64,000 bases of DNA from Gp6-AA40 sp963818645 (lineage in GTDB: Bacteria > Acidobacteriota > Vicinamibacteria > Vicinamibacterales > UBA2999). The DNA lies in contig CAWFTF010000004.1 of NCBI GenBank assembly GCA_963818645.1, forward strand, positions 62,001-126,000, read 5' to 3'. How positions within the stretch are numbered: position 1 is the first letter of the stretch; every line of letters starts with the position of its first letter. Shown one piece after another: positions 37,958-46,354 of this stretch. The notes beneath the pieces are model-generated. The model was not told where the DNA came from and made no database searches. It saw nothing but the letters and a program-made list of their open reading frames with translations. Made by a program: the position numbers and the translations under genes.

Positions 37958-39154
37958 CTAGCAGGCCGGCGTGTAAACGGACGGCGGACGATCCTGGCGA
38001 CGCATGGTCGCACGCGCCGTGCGGTACGGTCCCACAGGCAAGTTGCAGTTCTGCTGATACAAGAACGCGTGGAAGCGCTTGTAGTCGGTTGGCGGCAATC
38101 CAAACACACCGAGCAGGGCGCGATAGCTACCGCGCGTGTGCTCGAGACCGCGATGAATCAGTGCTGCCAGATCATCGCGGGTCAACTCGTGTGCCTTGAA
38201 TGGCTGGTGCACGACGGTCCAGAAGTTCTCGCCCGCGATCAAGCGATCCCACAGTCGATCGGCTGCGCCTGAGCCCCGTTCAAGGCGACGTGCCGCTGGG
38301 ACCGCTTCCTGATTGAACACGACGTTCGAGTTCGGCGCGACGGAGACATTGTCGCGACTTCCACGAATTTCCGTCGGGAGATCCTGGGGAGCGATCGACC
38401 GATCCCATTCCCGTACGACCAGTCTTTCGGCGAGGTTCTTCAACTCGCGTACGTTCCCGGGCCATGCGTATGCGCTGAGGACTTGCTCGGCCTCCGATGT
38501 CAGCTCCGGACAATGCAGGCGATGCGTCTCGCTCGCCTTACGCAGGTAGTGTCCGAGCAACAGCATCACGTCTTCCGGTCGCTCGCGAAGCGGTGGAACG
38601 TGAATCTGGATGATGTTCAGACGGAAGTACAGGTCCTCACGGAAAACGCCCGCGTCGATGCGCTCACGCAGATTGCGGTTGGTGGCAGTGATCAGGCGGA
38701 CATCGGAGCGACCGGTGACGCCGTCGACACCGATCGTCTGGAGTTCTCCGGTCTCCGCAAATCTCAGGAGGACGGCCTGCATCCGCAGGCTCATCTCGCC
38801 GAGTTCGTCGAGGAACAGCGTGCCGCGATCAGCCTGGCGGACAAGTCCGGGTTTGTCACGATACGCGCCGGTGAAGCTGCCCCGGGTGTGACCGAAGAGC
38901 TCCGATTCCAACAGCGTTTCCGGAATACCGCTGCAATTGACGGCAACAAAAGCTCGCGAGGATCTCGTACTGTGGTCGTGGATCAGTCGCGCAACGACTT
39001 CCTTCCCTGAGCCCGTCTCCCCCAGCACGAGTACCTTGGCGTCAGTTCGAGCCGCGGCCTCGATCTCTCGCCGGAGCGAGGTGATCGCCGGGCTCTCGCC
39101 AAGGAGCAAGGGAAGATTACGAGGAGGAGTTCGGGGTGAGGAAGATGTCGACAT
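37958..39154 (-). CDS. Sigma54 activator AAA+ protein without receiver domain (first of two)
   Basis: About 398 residues beginning almost directly with the AAA+ domain: Walker A GETGSGKE, the sigma54-contact loop GSFTGAYRDKPG, Walker B LFLDELG, and REDLYFRLNIIQIHVPPLR. The usual Fis HTH is replaced by a C-terminal module (ALIHRGLEHTRGSYRALLGV then PPTDYKRFHAFLYQQNC). With no receiver or sensor domain, control must come from a partner protein or from expression level. The ATG at 39154 is preferred to a TTG five codons earlier. A paralogue with the same architecture lies at 41241-42362. Confidence 0.9.
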   Translation of the reverse strand: MSTSSSPRTPPRNLPLLLGESPAITSLRREIEAAARTDAKVLVLGETGSGKEVVARLIHDHSTRSSRAFVAVNCSGIPETLLESELFGHTRGSFTGAYRDKPGLVRQADRGTLFLDELGEMSLRMQAVLLRFAETGELQTIGVDGVTGRSDVRLITATNRNLRERIDAGVFREDLYFRLNIIQIHVPPLRERPEDVMLLLGHYLRKASETHRLHCPELTSEAEQVLSAYAWPGNVRELKNLAERLVVREWDRSIAPQDLPTEIRGSRDNVSVAPNSNVVFNQEAVPAARRLERGSGAADRLWDRLIAGENFWTVVHQPFKAHELTRDDLAALIHRGLEHTRGSYRALLGVFGLPPTDYKRFHAFLYQQNCNLPVGPYRTARATMRRQDRPPSVYTPAC

Positions 39155-39476
39155 CTCAAATGACTCCAAATCTCAGATAAGCGGGAGGGAATAAGTCTGC
39201 CTTTTTGAAGCGACTAAGGTCAACGACTAAGTCCGCTAAAGTCGTGTGAAAGATCACACTTCTGCGCTAAATCCGCGTATCGAGTGACAATTACCGGAGT
39301 CAAGTGACTTTGGGCGTCTGAGCGAACGCCTGATTTTACATAAAGTTACACGAATCCTCTCAAAGCAGAGGTTCCTCGGAGTTCCAGAGAGTCTCAGGAA
39401 CCTGTGGCAGAGCTGAATTCAGAGAGTGCTGGAAATTGATCTGCTGTCAAGCCGATCCAGTGCCGGCTAAGAAATC
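39155..39476. promoter_or_regulatory. Upstream region of the first sigma54 activator with operator-like repeats
   Basis: This 322-base space contains no convincing gene. It has an inverted repeat GTGTGA-AAGA-TCACAC at 39244-39259, resembling a CRP/FNR-superfamily site but with a 4-base spacer rather than 6. The word CGACTAAG is directly repeated at 39211 and 39224. It is richer in A and T than the flanking genes. It separates the activator (promoter side) from the cyclase stop. Confidence 0.45.
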
Positions 39477-41018
39477 TCAGGCAGGCAGAACACTGCCGTC
39501 ACTGGCTGCGGTGCTCACTCGATTCTTCCCAGCCTTCTTGGCGTGGTACAGAGCGCGGTCCGCTCTCTCGATGAGGTCGCGCGCCGTCACGCCGGGGGGT
39601 GAGACGGCCACGCCGATGCTGGCAGTCACGCGTAGGTCGGAGAGATCCGCCTCGCTTCGCTGGTAGGCCTCCACTCGCTGCCGGATGCGCTCCGCGATCG
39701 TTCCTGCACTTTCCGCGGTTCCTCCCGGCATCATCACCGCGAATTCCTCGCCGCCAAAGCGGGTGCAGACATCGAAGATGCGGACGGAGCGGCGCAGAAT
39801 CTCCGAGATATCGCGTATCACCAGATCCCCAGCGACGTGTCCAAAACGATCGTTGATACTTTTGAACCCATCGAGGTCGACCATCAACAGCGCGACCGAC
39901 GTCAATTGACGAATCCCGCGCTGCAGCTCTTCCTCCAGACGTGCCTGAAAGTACCGCCTGTTGAACAGGCCGCTCACGGGATCGATCACTGCAGCCTGCG
40001 CATACGCCTGTGCCTCACGCCAGACCCGCTCCCTGCCAAGAGCGAGTGCCGCAGGAGCGAGTAGCACTGCGAGCGTGTTGAGATCTTCAGGGGTGTACGG
40101 GCCCGGCGTCAGGCGATCTGTGAGCGATACAACTCCCAAAGACTCGGCGCCTGCCACGATTGGAACCGCCGCGAAGGAGCCAGTTCGATATCTCGATCGG
40201 CGTCTATCCAGACCTGGCATCGCGGTGACATCAGGCACGAGGAGCGGCATTCTCGAAACGTGAACCGCTCCGATGACGCCACTTCCAGCCGGAATCCGGA
40301 GATGCTCTACTAACGCGCGTGGATAGCCATGCGTGGCAACGATCGACAACTCGCCATCGGCTGCGGCTGCAGCAAGTGAGGCCATTCCACTGGGTAGCGC
40401 CTGCACGACGTGATGCAGCACGACTTCTCCGACCGCGGCAAGACCCGACGTGTCGGCGAGCGCGCGAGTCAAATGCTGGGAGATGGCGTCCAGGCTCTGT
40501 GCCGCAGGCCCCTGTTCACCCTCGCTGAAGAAAAAGCTCCTTGCGAGATCGCGAAAGACGAGAGCGCACGGTGTCCAGTCACCCTCGAGGATCAGGATGA
40601 CGGGTGGATCGGCTTGCCCGGCGAGACCTACAAGCGTCCAGTCGCGATCGGGCGTCCGCCAGATCTCCACTCGAACACCCGGAGTGGCGCTCATGCGATC
40701 GAAGGGATGCGCCCCGCCGTTGGGGTGAACGGCAATTGAGGGTTCGGCGGTGGACTCTGCCGCGACCACCCAGGACCTGCCTCTCTTACCAGCGACCGCA
40801 ACCTTGGTGCGAACGATCTGTCCTATGAGACTTACGAGGTCCTGCAGAAACTCCTGCGGACGGCCTTTGGGATCGACCCTTTCCCGTACTTCGAGCAACG
40901 CACGACGCTGCTCGCGGCTAAGGCGCCGACTGCAGGGCCCGGGCTCATCGGCTGACACAATGCGATGAAATCCTCCGACAGGAAGATAATCGTTCCCTCT
41001 CTGGGAATCGCTGCTCAC
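39477..41018 (-). CDS. GAF-GGDEF diguanylate cyclase
   Basis: A soluble 513-residue c-di-GMP synthase. The N-terminal 170 residues are an uncharacterised sensory region. A GAF domain spans about 175-345 (IPAGSGVIGAVHVSRMPLLV). The GGDEF domain has DPVSGLFNRRYF, LMVDLDGFKSINDRFGHVAGD and an intact RFGGEEFAVM. The inhibitory RxxD motif (RIFD) is five residues before it. GTG at 41018 follows a GGGAG at good spacing. It is the only clearly active cyclase inside the 34.7-48.2 kb island and probably supplies the ligand for the PilZ proteins and the degenerate GGDEF protein there (inference). Confidence 0.93.
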   Translation of the reverse strand: MSSDSQRGNDYLPVGGFHRIVSADEPGPCSRRLSREQRRALLEVRERVDPKGRPQEFLQDLVSLIGQIVRTKVAVAGKRGRSWVVAAESTAEPSIAVHPNGGAHPFDRMSATPGVRVEIWRTPDRDWTLVGLAGQADPPVILILEGDWTPCALVFRDLARSFFFSEGEQGPAAQSLDAISQHLTRALADTSGLAAVGEVVLHHVVQALPSGMASLAAAAADGELSIVATHGYPRALVEHLRIPAGSGVIGAVHVSRMPLLVPDVTAMPGLDRRRSRYRTGSFAAVPIVAGAESLGVVSLTDRLTPGPYTPEDLNTLAVLLAPAALALGRERVWREAQAYAQAAVIDPVSGLFNRRYFQARLEEELQRGIRQLTSVALLMVDLDGFKSINDRFGHVAGDLVIRDISEILRRSVRIFDVCTRFGGEEFAVMMPGGTAESAGTIAERIRQRVEAYQRSEADLSDLRVTASIGVAVSPPGVTARDLIERADRALYHAKKAGKNRVSTAASDGSVLPA

Positions 41019-41179
41019 TAAGCTCCCTAGATACTGTCGATATTCCGTTGTAACACTGCCGGACGGAGCGAGGCGCTCTCCACGTCCGGATGAGGTGGCA
41101 ACAACTGTACCCTCTGGACGCGAAAGAGGCCACGCTTCTCACTTTTTCACTGAAGCTTGTACGGTGAGCCAGCGATTGA

Positions 41180-41207
41180 GGTCTTGGATTATGCACAAAC
41201 CAAGACC
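41180..41207. other. Hairpin between the second activator and the cyclase gene
   Basis: GGTCTTGG (41180-41187) pairs with CCAAGACC (41200-41207) around 12 bases, in the 222-base gap after the second activator's stop. It could form a weak terminator or a leader structure for the cyclase transcript. There is no U-tract. Confidence 0.4.
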
Positions 41208-41240
41208 GCCATGGTCGCTGCTGTCAGGGGCGGGCGATAC

Positions 41241-42362
41241 CTAGCGGTATTCCTTGAACGGAATCTGGCAGTCGTGCTTCCGAAGGAAGTTCAGGAATCG
41301 CTTGTAGTCGCGAGCTTCCATGTTGAAGAGCCGCGCGACAATCTTATAGTTGCCCCGCGCTTCCTCGAGACCTCGACGCACGACCTCGCGAACGTTCGCG
41401 CGAGTGATCTCTCTGTCCATGAAAAGCGGATACACGGCGGTCCAGAAGGATTCGTGCTGCTCGATCATCCGCTTATAGAGGTCGTCTGCGACAGTTCGTC
41501 GACGCTCACGCTTTGGACGAAGCAGGACGGCGTCGTACGCTCTGATCTCGGACGACAGGTGTTCGACGCCAATCGTTGAACCACTCACGGTGACGACGAG
41601 TCGCTCGATCACGTTCTCGAGTTCGCGAACGTTGCCAGGCCACGAATACTCGGTGAGCGCTTTCATCGCCTCGGGAGCGATCGCCGAGATCGACGAGCGT
41701 CCGGCAGCGGTGAACTGCGTCAGGAACTGGTTGGCCAGAACCGGGATATCTTCGCGACGATCCCGCAGCGGTGGCACGACGATGTGGATGACGTTGAGAC
41801 GGTAAAACAGATCCTCTCTGAACGTCCCCTGCTTGATCATGTCACGCAGGTCGCGATTGGTCGCGGCGATCACGCGGACGTTGACGATGCGTCCGCTGCC
41901 ATCGGCGCCGACCTTCTGCAACTCTCCCGTCTCGAGGAATCGCAAAAGCAGGCCTTGCATCCGCAGCGTCATCTCGCCGACTTCGTCGAGGAAGATCGTG
42001 CCCATGTGGGCAGTCTCGAGCTTTCCTGGCTTATCACGATAGGCGCCGGTGAAGCTGCCCTTCACGTGACCGAACAGTTCGGATTCGAGGAGTGTCTCAG
42101 GCAGGCCAGCGCAATTGACGGGCGCGAAGACATGGTTGGCTCGCGGTCCGCGCGAATGGATCGCGCGCGCGACGATTTCCTTGCCGACACCGCTCTCGCC
42201 CGTGATCAGAACTTTTGCGTCGGACCGGGCAACACGGTCGATCTCCTGCTCCAGCGCCAGGACCTCGGCGCTGCGACCAGTCAGTTGGACATGCGACCGC
42301 GGCCGAATCGCGCCGATCGGGCTGACCCGAGAACTGCCGCTTTCAGCGATGCCATCAATCAT
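41241..42362 (-). CDS. Sigma54 activator AAA+ protein without receiver domain (second of two)
   Basis: 373 residues: a short N-terminus, then AAA+ with Walker A GESGVGKE, the loop GSFTGAYRDKPG, Walker B IFLDEVG and REDLFYRLNVIHIVVPPLR. The C-terminal module (VVRRGLEEARGNYKIVARLF then EARDYKRFLNFLRKHDC) matches its paralogue and stands in place of a Fis HTH. Shared loop and tail suggest a duplication inside the island. The ATG overlaps the end of the upstream PilZ gene by 8 bases, so activator and c-di-GMP receptor are co-translated. This arrangement hints that c-di-GMP binding controls the activator (inference). Confidence 0.92.
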   Translation of the reverse strand: MIDGIAESGSSRVSPIGAIRPRSHVQLTGRSAEVLALEQEIDRVARSDAKVLITGESGVGKEIVARAIHSRGPRANHVFAPVNCAGLPETLLESELFGHVKGSFTGAYRDKPGKLETAHMGTIFLDEVGEMTLRMQGLLLRFLETGELQKVGADGSGRIVNVRVIAATNRDLRDMIKQGTFREDLFYRLNVIHIVVPPLRDRREDIPVLANQFLTQFTAAGRSSISAIAPEAMKALTEYSWPGNVRELENVIERLVVTVSGSTIGVEHLSSEIRAYDAVLLRPKRERRRTVADDLYKRMIEQHESFWTAVYPLFMDREITRANVREVVRRGLEEARGNYKIVARLFNMEARDYKRFLNFLRKHDCQIPFKEYR

Positions 42363-42666
42363 TGTTCATGAACCGTTCGATGAGCTGCCGGTGTTCCAAC
42401 GTCATCCCTACAAATGTGGCTCCAATCCGATACCCGGACGCTGCATCCGACCCTGGAGTAACCCGTCGAATCTGTATGTCCGCGAGAAACGGCGCACCTG
42501 CTAATGTGAACCGCAAGCTTCCGCGCGAGCCGGGACTGAGCAACCGCGGCGACTGCAGGAGCACACCTGCTGTGCTGATGTCGAGCACGCGCACGCTCAT
42601 GTTCGTCGGCAGATTCGCGAACTCCTCGCCTACCTGATGGCGTGGGACCCGTCGCCGTTCCTCCAT
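42355..42666 (-). CDS. PilZ domain c-di-GMP receptor (single domain)
   Basis: 103 residues, almost all PilZ. Both c-di-GMP-binding signatures are present: the RxxxR in RRVPRHQV at the N-terminus and DxSxxG in LDISTAGVLL. The fold ends with YRIGATFVGMTLEHRQLIERF, the usual last strand and helix. With no output domain it must act through a partner. The overlap with the sigma54 activator makes that protein the first candidate. Confidence 0.92.
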   Translation of the reverse strand: MEERRRVPRHQVGEEFANLPTNMSVRVLDISTAGVLLQSPRLLSPGSRGSLRFTLAGAPFLADIQIRRVTPGSDAASGYRIGATFVGMTLEHRQLIERFMNND

Positions 42667-42953
42667 CCCGCTCCTCTATTGACGTACTTGACCTCGCCTG
42701 ACCTCGCGCGGCTGACGGTAACGCCGTTCAGCGCCTGCGGGCTTCAGCGTGAAGTGCAAGTGAGTCGCCAAGCTGCGGTAGACGTTTGTCTACCAAAACA
42801 AGGCTTTGCTTTTCAACGGCTTATGGGTCTGTGTAGGCAGACTTTCACGCGAGGATCGGTCCTCAGAAAGTCTGGGCGAATCTGGGCTAAGACTCTCAGC
42901 AGGGAAGACTTTCCCGTCTTCTGTTCGTCTGTGTCGATGCTTCTGTAGCTGCT
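42667..42953. promoter_or_regulatory. Intergenic region between two PilZ genes with several hairpins
   Basis: 287 bases without a convincing gene. GTAGAC-GTTT-GTCTAC (about 42777-42792) and GAAGAC-TTTCCC-GTCTTC (near 42904-42921) are perfect six-base stems. The word AGACTTTC occurs near 42839 and 42906, and AGTCTG near 42868. The region probably holds the promoter of the second PilZ-activator unit. I could not fit it to a c-di-GMP riboswitch. Confidence 0.4.
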
Positions 42954-43274
42954 CTAGACCTGCGGCCAATCCGTCGCCCGAGCTAGCGCTGGTGGAACAG
43001 AAAGAAACTCAACACCGATGAGGTATCGAATCGGCTCGTCCGGACCAGATACCCGACGGACGTGCCGGACGCGGGCGTCGACGGTCACGTCTCGCCCTTC
43101 GAGTTTCAGGTGCAGTGGCTGCACTGATTCGGGAGGCATCGAGATTGGAGAACTGATGAGTGCGCCCTCGCGGCTGATGTTGACGACACGTGCCGGCTCG
43201 GTCAATTCCAATGTTGCCCAAAGAGCGCCGACGACTTCCAGTCGTATGCGAGAACGCCGATCTCCGAGCGCCAT
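42954..43274 (-). CDS. PilZ domain c-di-GMP receptor (single domain)
   Basis: 106 residues. The ligand motifs are RSRIR (RxxxR) near residue 7 and NISREG (NxSxxG) near residue 33. The tail IRYLIGVEFLSVPP is the typical PilZ final strand. Its ATG shares one base with the stop of the degenerate GGDEF gene (TGATG), so the two are translationally coupled and presumably work together. Confidence 0.9.
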   Translation of the reverse strand: MALGDRRSRIRLEVVGALWATLELTEPARVVNISREGALISSPISMPPESVQPLHLKLEGRDVTVDARVRHVRRVSGPDEPIRYLIGVEFLSVPPALARATDWPQV

Positions 43275-45088
43275 CAGCGGTTCACTCCGTGAGGAGAATC
43301 AGACGCTCGTGTTTGCCGAGTTCCGGCGAGTGCATCTTCACGAGCATCCTGAACGATACCATCGACGGTATCTTGGCCCGGATTCCGAGCGGCCACTCCG
43401 ACGAGAATCGACTCCTGGCCCGGCTCTCCGCCGACAATTGCTCTCAGGCGCTCGGCAATGCTCTTCGCCTGCTCGGCGCCCGTATCCATCATGAGCAGGC
43501 CGATCTCTGCTTCACCGATCATGCCCGCGAGATCTGATGCACGCAGTTGCGCGCGAATTCCCGCAACCCAACGCTGCGTCGATCCTGGTAACGACGCCGC
43601 ATCGCGAATCAGGAGCACGACGACAGCAATCGGTGCTCCGCGCTCGAGCGCTTCACGCGCAGACCGCTGAAGGACTTCTGCGAACCCGCGCGGTGCCGCG
43701 CGTCGCTCGAAACGCGCACGCGCTCCTTCGAGAACCGCCGGTGCCCATGCATCGAACATCCTGACCGCGACTTTTGCGGCTGCGTGATCTCTTGGCGTGA
43801 ATTGCAAGCTTTCATTGCGTCCCAGCGAAAGGGTCGTAGTGTAATGCCGTTCGGATCGTTTGACGAGGACCAGTCGGAACGCACTCGCGTCCGCGTGCAC
43901 GTCCGATGCACCTGCAGGTGCAGTGATGCTGAACGCCGGCACGCCACTGCTCGACTCGATCGTCAATGTCGCAGCGGCAGCTCCTAGCGCGGCGCGCAGC
44001 TCCTCGAGAGCCCGTGCGGCCTGCGTCTCTGGAACATCGATCGTCGCGAGCGACACAGCGATCGTCCTCGTTATTCGCGCTGTGAATGCGCTCGTCGAGA
44101 CCAGGAGCGCGAGATCGAGCAGCGCGACATAAGCACCGATTCGCTGCAGGTCGTACGCACCGATCTCACCGGTAAATACCATGAGCCACGATCGTCCGTC
44201 TTTTCCCTTGAAGCGCCGCACGAAGACGTCGTCGTTGACTGGTAATCCAAATCGATCGAGGTGGCCTTGAGGCAACCGCACGAGGTCGGTGGAATCAGGG
44301 AGACCTACCGACGAAATGACCGCAGGACGCTCGCCTTTCTTCATTCCTGGCAGTGTCACGTCCCGCGCGAACACGCCTGCAGTTGTCTCGACGTATCCGC
44401 TGACTTCGATGTCGTGCCACACGGCGATCGCTTCGCCGAACAATCGGATCAACTCGCGATCCGATTCACGAGCGGACGCTTGTCCAAGTAGTTGCGCAAG
44501 CGGCGCAACTCGGTTCAAACCGCTCGATTGAAACGCCGGCGGACTGAGAAGATGCGCGTCCACCGCGGCCGTCAGCCATGACGCGACGAACTCCAGTTGC
44601 GAGCGTGACGCGACTGCGTCCTGACGCGAAGAACTGACTCGTCCGACGAGCAGGGCGCCACCCGCGTTGCGCTCCATGATCACTGGGACACAAATGATTT
44701 GCAGCCCGCCGAGATCGAGTGTCTGGGACGTGCGTTCCCTGAGAGACGCGCTGATTGCGGTCAGCAGCGCGCCTTCGCCGTGCTCCAACATCGCCGAGAG
44801 CCTCGCAGCCTGATCTGTCAACGTCGGCAGAAGCACCAATGGACGGCTGTCGACGAGCAGGAGATCGACCTTCAATCGTCGACGCAGTTCGAGCAACCAG
44901 TCCCAGGACCGGTCACGAACAGCGACTTCAAACGACGAAGGTTCCTGGCCCACGAGAGACGGGTTCTCGGTAGTCGACATCAGAGTCGATTCCCGCGGAA
45001 CCGCACGGGAATGATCACGAGGCTCCTGCAAGGCGGCCGCCAGCCGGCGCGCCGGATCTACTTCAAAACGCTCGATTAAAGACGGCAT
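43274..45088 (-). CDS. Degenerate GGDEF protein with intact c-di-GMP inhibitory-site motif
   Basis: 604 residues with no membrane segment. The first 430 residues are sensor-like, with GAF-type stretches (LGGLQIICVPVIMERNAGGA and a second unit around DRFGLPVNDDVF). The last about 130 residues follow the GGDEF fold (IAVVVLLIRDAASL, RAIVGGEPGQESILVGVA), but the signature is GEAEI and the metal and substrate residues are lost, so it cannot be a cyclase. The RxxD motif (RASD) is kept exactly five residues before the signature, as in true I-sites. It therefore looks like a c-di-GMP-binding receptor. It is coupled to the downstream PilZ gene. Confidence 0.78.
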   Translation of the reverse strand: MPSLIERFEVDPARRLAAALQEPRDHSRAVPRESTLMSTTENPSLVGQEPSSFEVAVRDRSWDWLLELRRRLKVDLLLVDSRPLVLLPTLTDQAARLSAMLEHGEGALLTAISASLRERTSQTLDLGGLQIICVPVIMERNAGGALLVGRVSSSRQDAVASRSQLEFVASWLTAAVDAHLLSPPAFQSSGLNRVAPLAQLLGQASARESDRELIRLFGEAIAVWHDIEVSGYVETTAGVFARDVTLPGMKKGERPAVISSVGLPDSTDLVRLPQGHLDRFGLPVNDDVFVRRFKGKDGRSWLMVFTGEIGAYDLQRIGAYVALLDLALLVSTSAFTARITRTIAVSLATIDVPETQAARALEELRAALGAAAATLTIESSSGVPAFSITAPAGASDVHADASAFRLVLVKRSERHYTTTLSLGRNESLQFTPRDHAAAKVAVRMFDAWAPAVLEGARARFERRAAPRGFAEVLQRSAREALERGAPIAVVVLLIRDAASLPGSTQRWVAGIRAQLRASDLAGMIGEAEIGLLMMDTGAEQAKSIAERLRAIVGGEPGQESILVGVAARNPGQDTVDGIVQDAREDALAGTRQTRASDSPHGVNR

Positions 45089-45220
45089 TAGGCCCCGATC
45101 GCTCCGACGAAAGACGCCTGTCGTGGAGACAATCCCGGGGCGCCGAGGTCAGAGTAGCTCAGCTGTACTTCCGGACGCAAACCATTCAGGTAATGAGTCC
45201 CCTGCACGCGTTCGTGCGAT

Positions 45221-45589
45221 CTAGTGTGGCTGTGGTCCGGACTTGCGCTCGAGTCTCTCGTTCACGAGAGTCACGAGATTGGACGGCGAGATGGGCTTGA
45301 CGACGTAGTCCGCTCCGGCACGGCGCGCCTCAGCCTCGAGGACTTCGTCGTGGAAGCCTGTCACGATAATGGTCGGAATCGGCTGGGGACTCAGGAGTAA
45401 CAGCTGTAGCCCATTGAACCCCCCGAGGCGCAGATCGGCGATAACCAGATCCGGGCTCTCGGTGGCCGCCGCATGACGACCTTCCTGATACGTGCTCGTT
45501 GCGATCACATCGTGACCGGCAAGCTTCAGGAATTCCCGATACCCGGTCCTGGTCGCATCGTCGTCCTCGACGATCAGAATCTTCGCCAT
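45221..45589 (-). CDS. Single-domain response regulator (receiver only)
   Basis: 122 residues forming a complete CheY-like domain: acidic pair ILIVEDDDA (Asp9, Asp10), acceptor Asp52 in VIADLRLGG, Thr77 in IIVTGFH and Lys98 in YVVKPIS. There is no output domain, so it acts by protein contact or as a phosphate relay. Nearby candidates for donor or partner are the hybrid kinase and the small histidine protein. It is divergent from the third PilZ gene across 276 bases. Confidence 0.9.
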   Translation of the reverse strand: MAKILIVEDDDATRTGYREFLKLAGHDVIATSTYQEGRHAAATESPDLVIADLRLGGFNGLQLLLLSPQPIPTIIVTGFHDEVLEAEARRAGADYVVKPISPSNLVTLVNERLERKSGPQPH

Positions 45590-45865
45590 AGAGCGCCTCT
45601 CGACCTCGGCCGCGCGGGAATTTGGGCCGAGGACTACTTGCTGGCCGATGATAGGCCGATTAGGTTGAGGAGATCACACTGAAGTGGCGTGTGACTTCAG
45701 ATTCTCTGCAATTGCACGGTTTCCCTTGGTCCCGCATGGCGCCATGGCGAGAACGCTCAATTGAGGATTTCGGAATATTTGAGAATCTTAGTGCAATTCA
45801 GCATCTGACCCGGCTACGCCGAAGACGGCTTGACCGGCAAACAGGTTGGCTACCTTTACACACTT

Positions 45866-46354
45866 ATGAGCAATTCGCTCCCAGATCCCGACGACGAAAT
45901 CGTCGTGAAGCTTTCCGAAGACGCTTCGCTCGACGATCTGATCGCCGGCCTGGAAGCGACGTGGCCGGGCACTGCCGCTCCGAAAGGGCAAGCGGAATCA
46001 GCACCCGCACCGCCAATGGAAGAAGCGCCTCCTCCCCATTCTCCCGCGCAACGAATTGAGCGAAGAGGCGCCGAGCGTCGAGAACCGCACGAATTCAAGG
46101 CTGAACTGCGCCTCGCCGTGGCGGGCTTCCCGATGCGACTCGTGAATCTATCGGCAACCGGCTTATTGGCCGAAACCAATCAAAGATTGTGTCCCGGCCG
46201 AACCGTTGACGTTTTCCTCAGATATGGTGGCGTTCGCAAGGTTCTCCGTGCCACGGTCATTCGATCGTCCATGCACGCAGTCGCGCCCAACCCGGTGTTT
46301 CGCGCGGCATTGCAATTCGAAGACACCCTAGCCTTGCAGGACGCAGACCTATGA
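45866..46354 (+). CDS. PilZ domain protein with acidic, proline-rich N-terminus
   Basis: 162 residues. The ATG at 45866 opens MSNSLPDPDDEIVVKLSEDA; upstream in-frame codons lack support. A Pro/Ala linker (about 45-65) leads to a PilZ domain with RxxxR in RRGAERRE and NxSxxG in VNLSATGLL, so c-di-GMP binding is expected. It ends RAALQFEDTLALQDADL. Its stop overlaps the start of the PilT-like gene (ATGA). In type IV pilus systems PilZ proteins regulate pilus motor ATPases, so this pairing is suggestive. Confidence 0.88.
   Translation: MSNSLPDPDDEIVVKLSEDASLDDLIAGLEATWPGTAAPKGQAESAPAPPMEEAPPPHSPAQRIERRGAERREPHEFKAELRLAVAGFPMRLVNLSATGLLAETNQRLCPGRTVDVFLRYGGVRKVLRATVIRSSMHAVAPNPVFRAALQFEDTLALQDADL

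Noticed and set aside
39244..39259. A standard CRP site
   Set aside because: The half-sites are separated by 4 bases rather than 6, so it is listed only as an operator-like palindrome.
45170..45200. A GEMM-like c-di-GMP riboswitch (GCAAACCATTC) near the receiver gene
   Set aside because: Only the short word matches. The second conserved element and the closing stem are not found on either strand.
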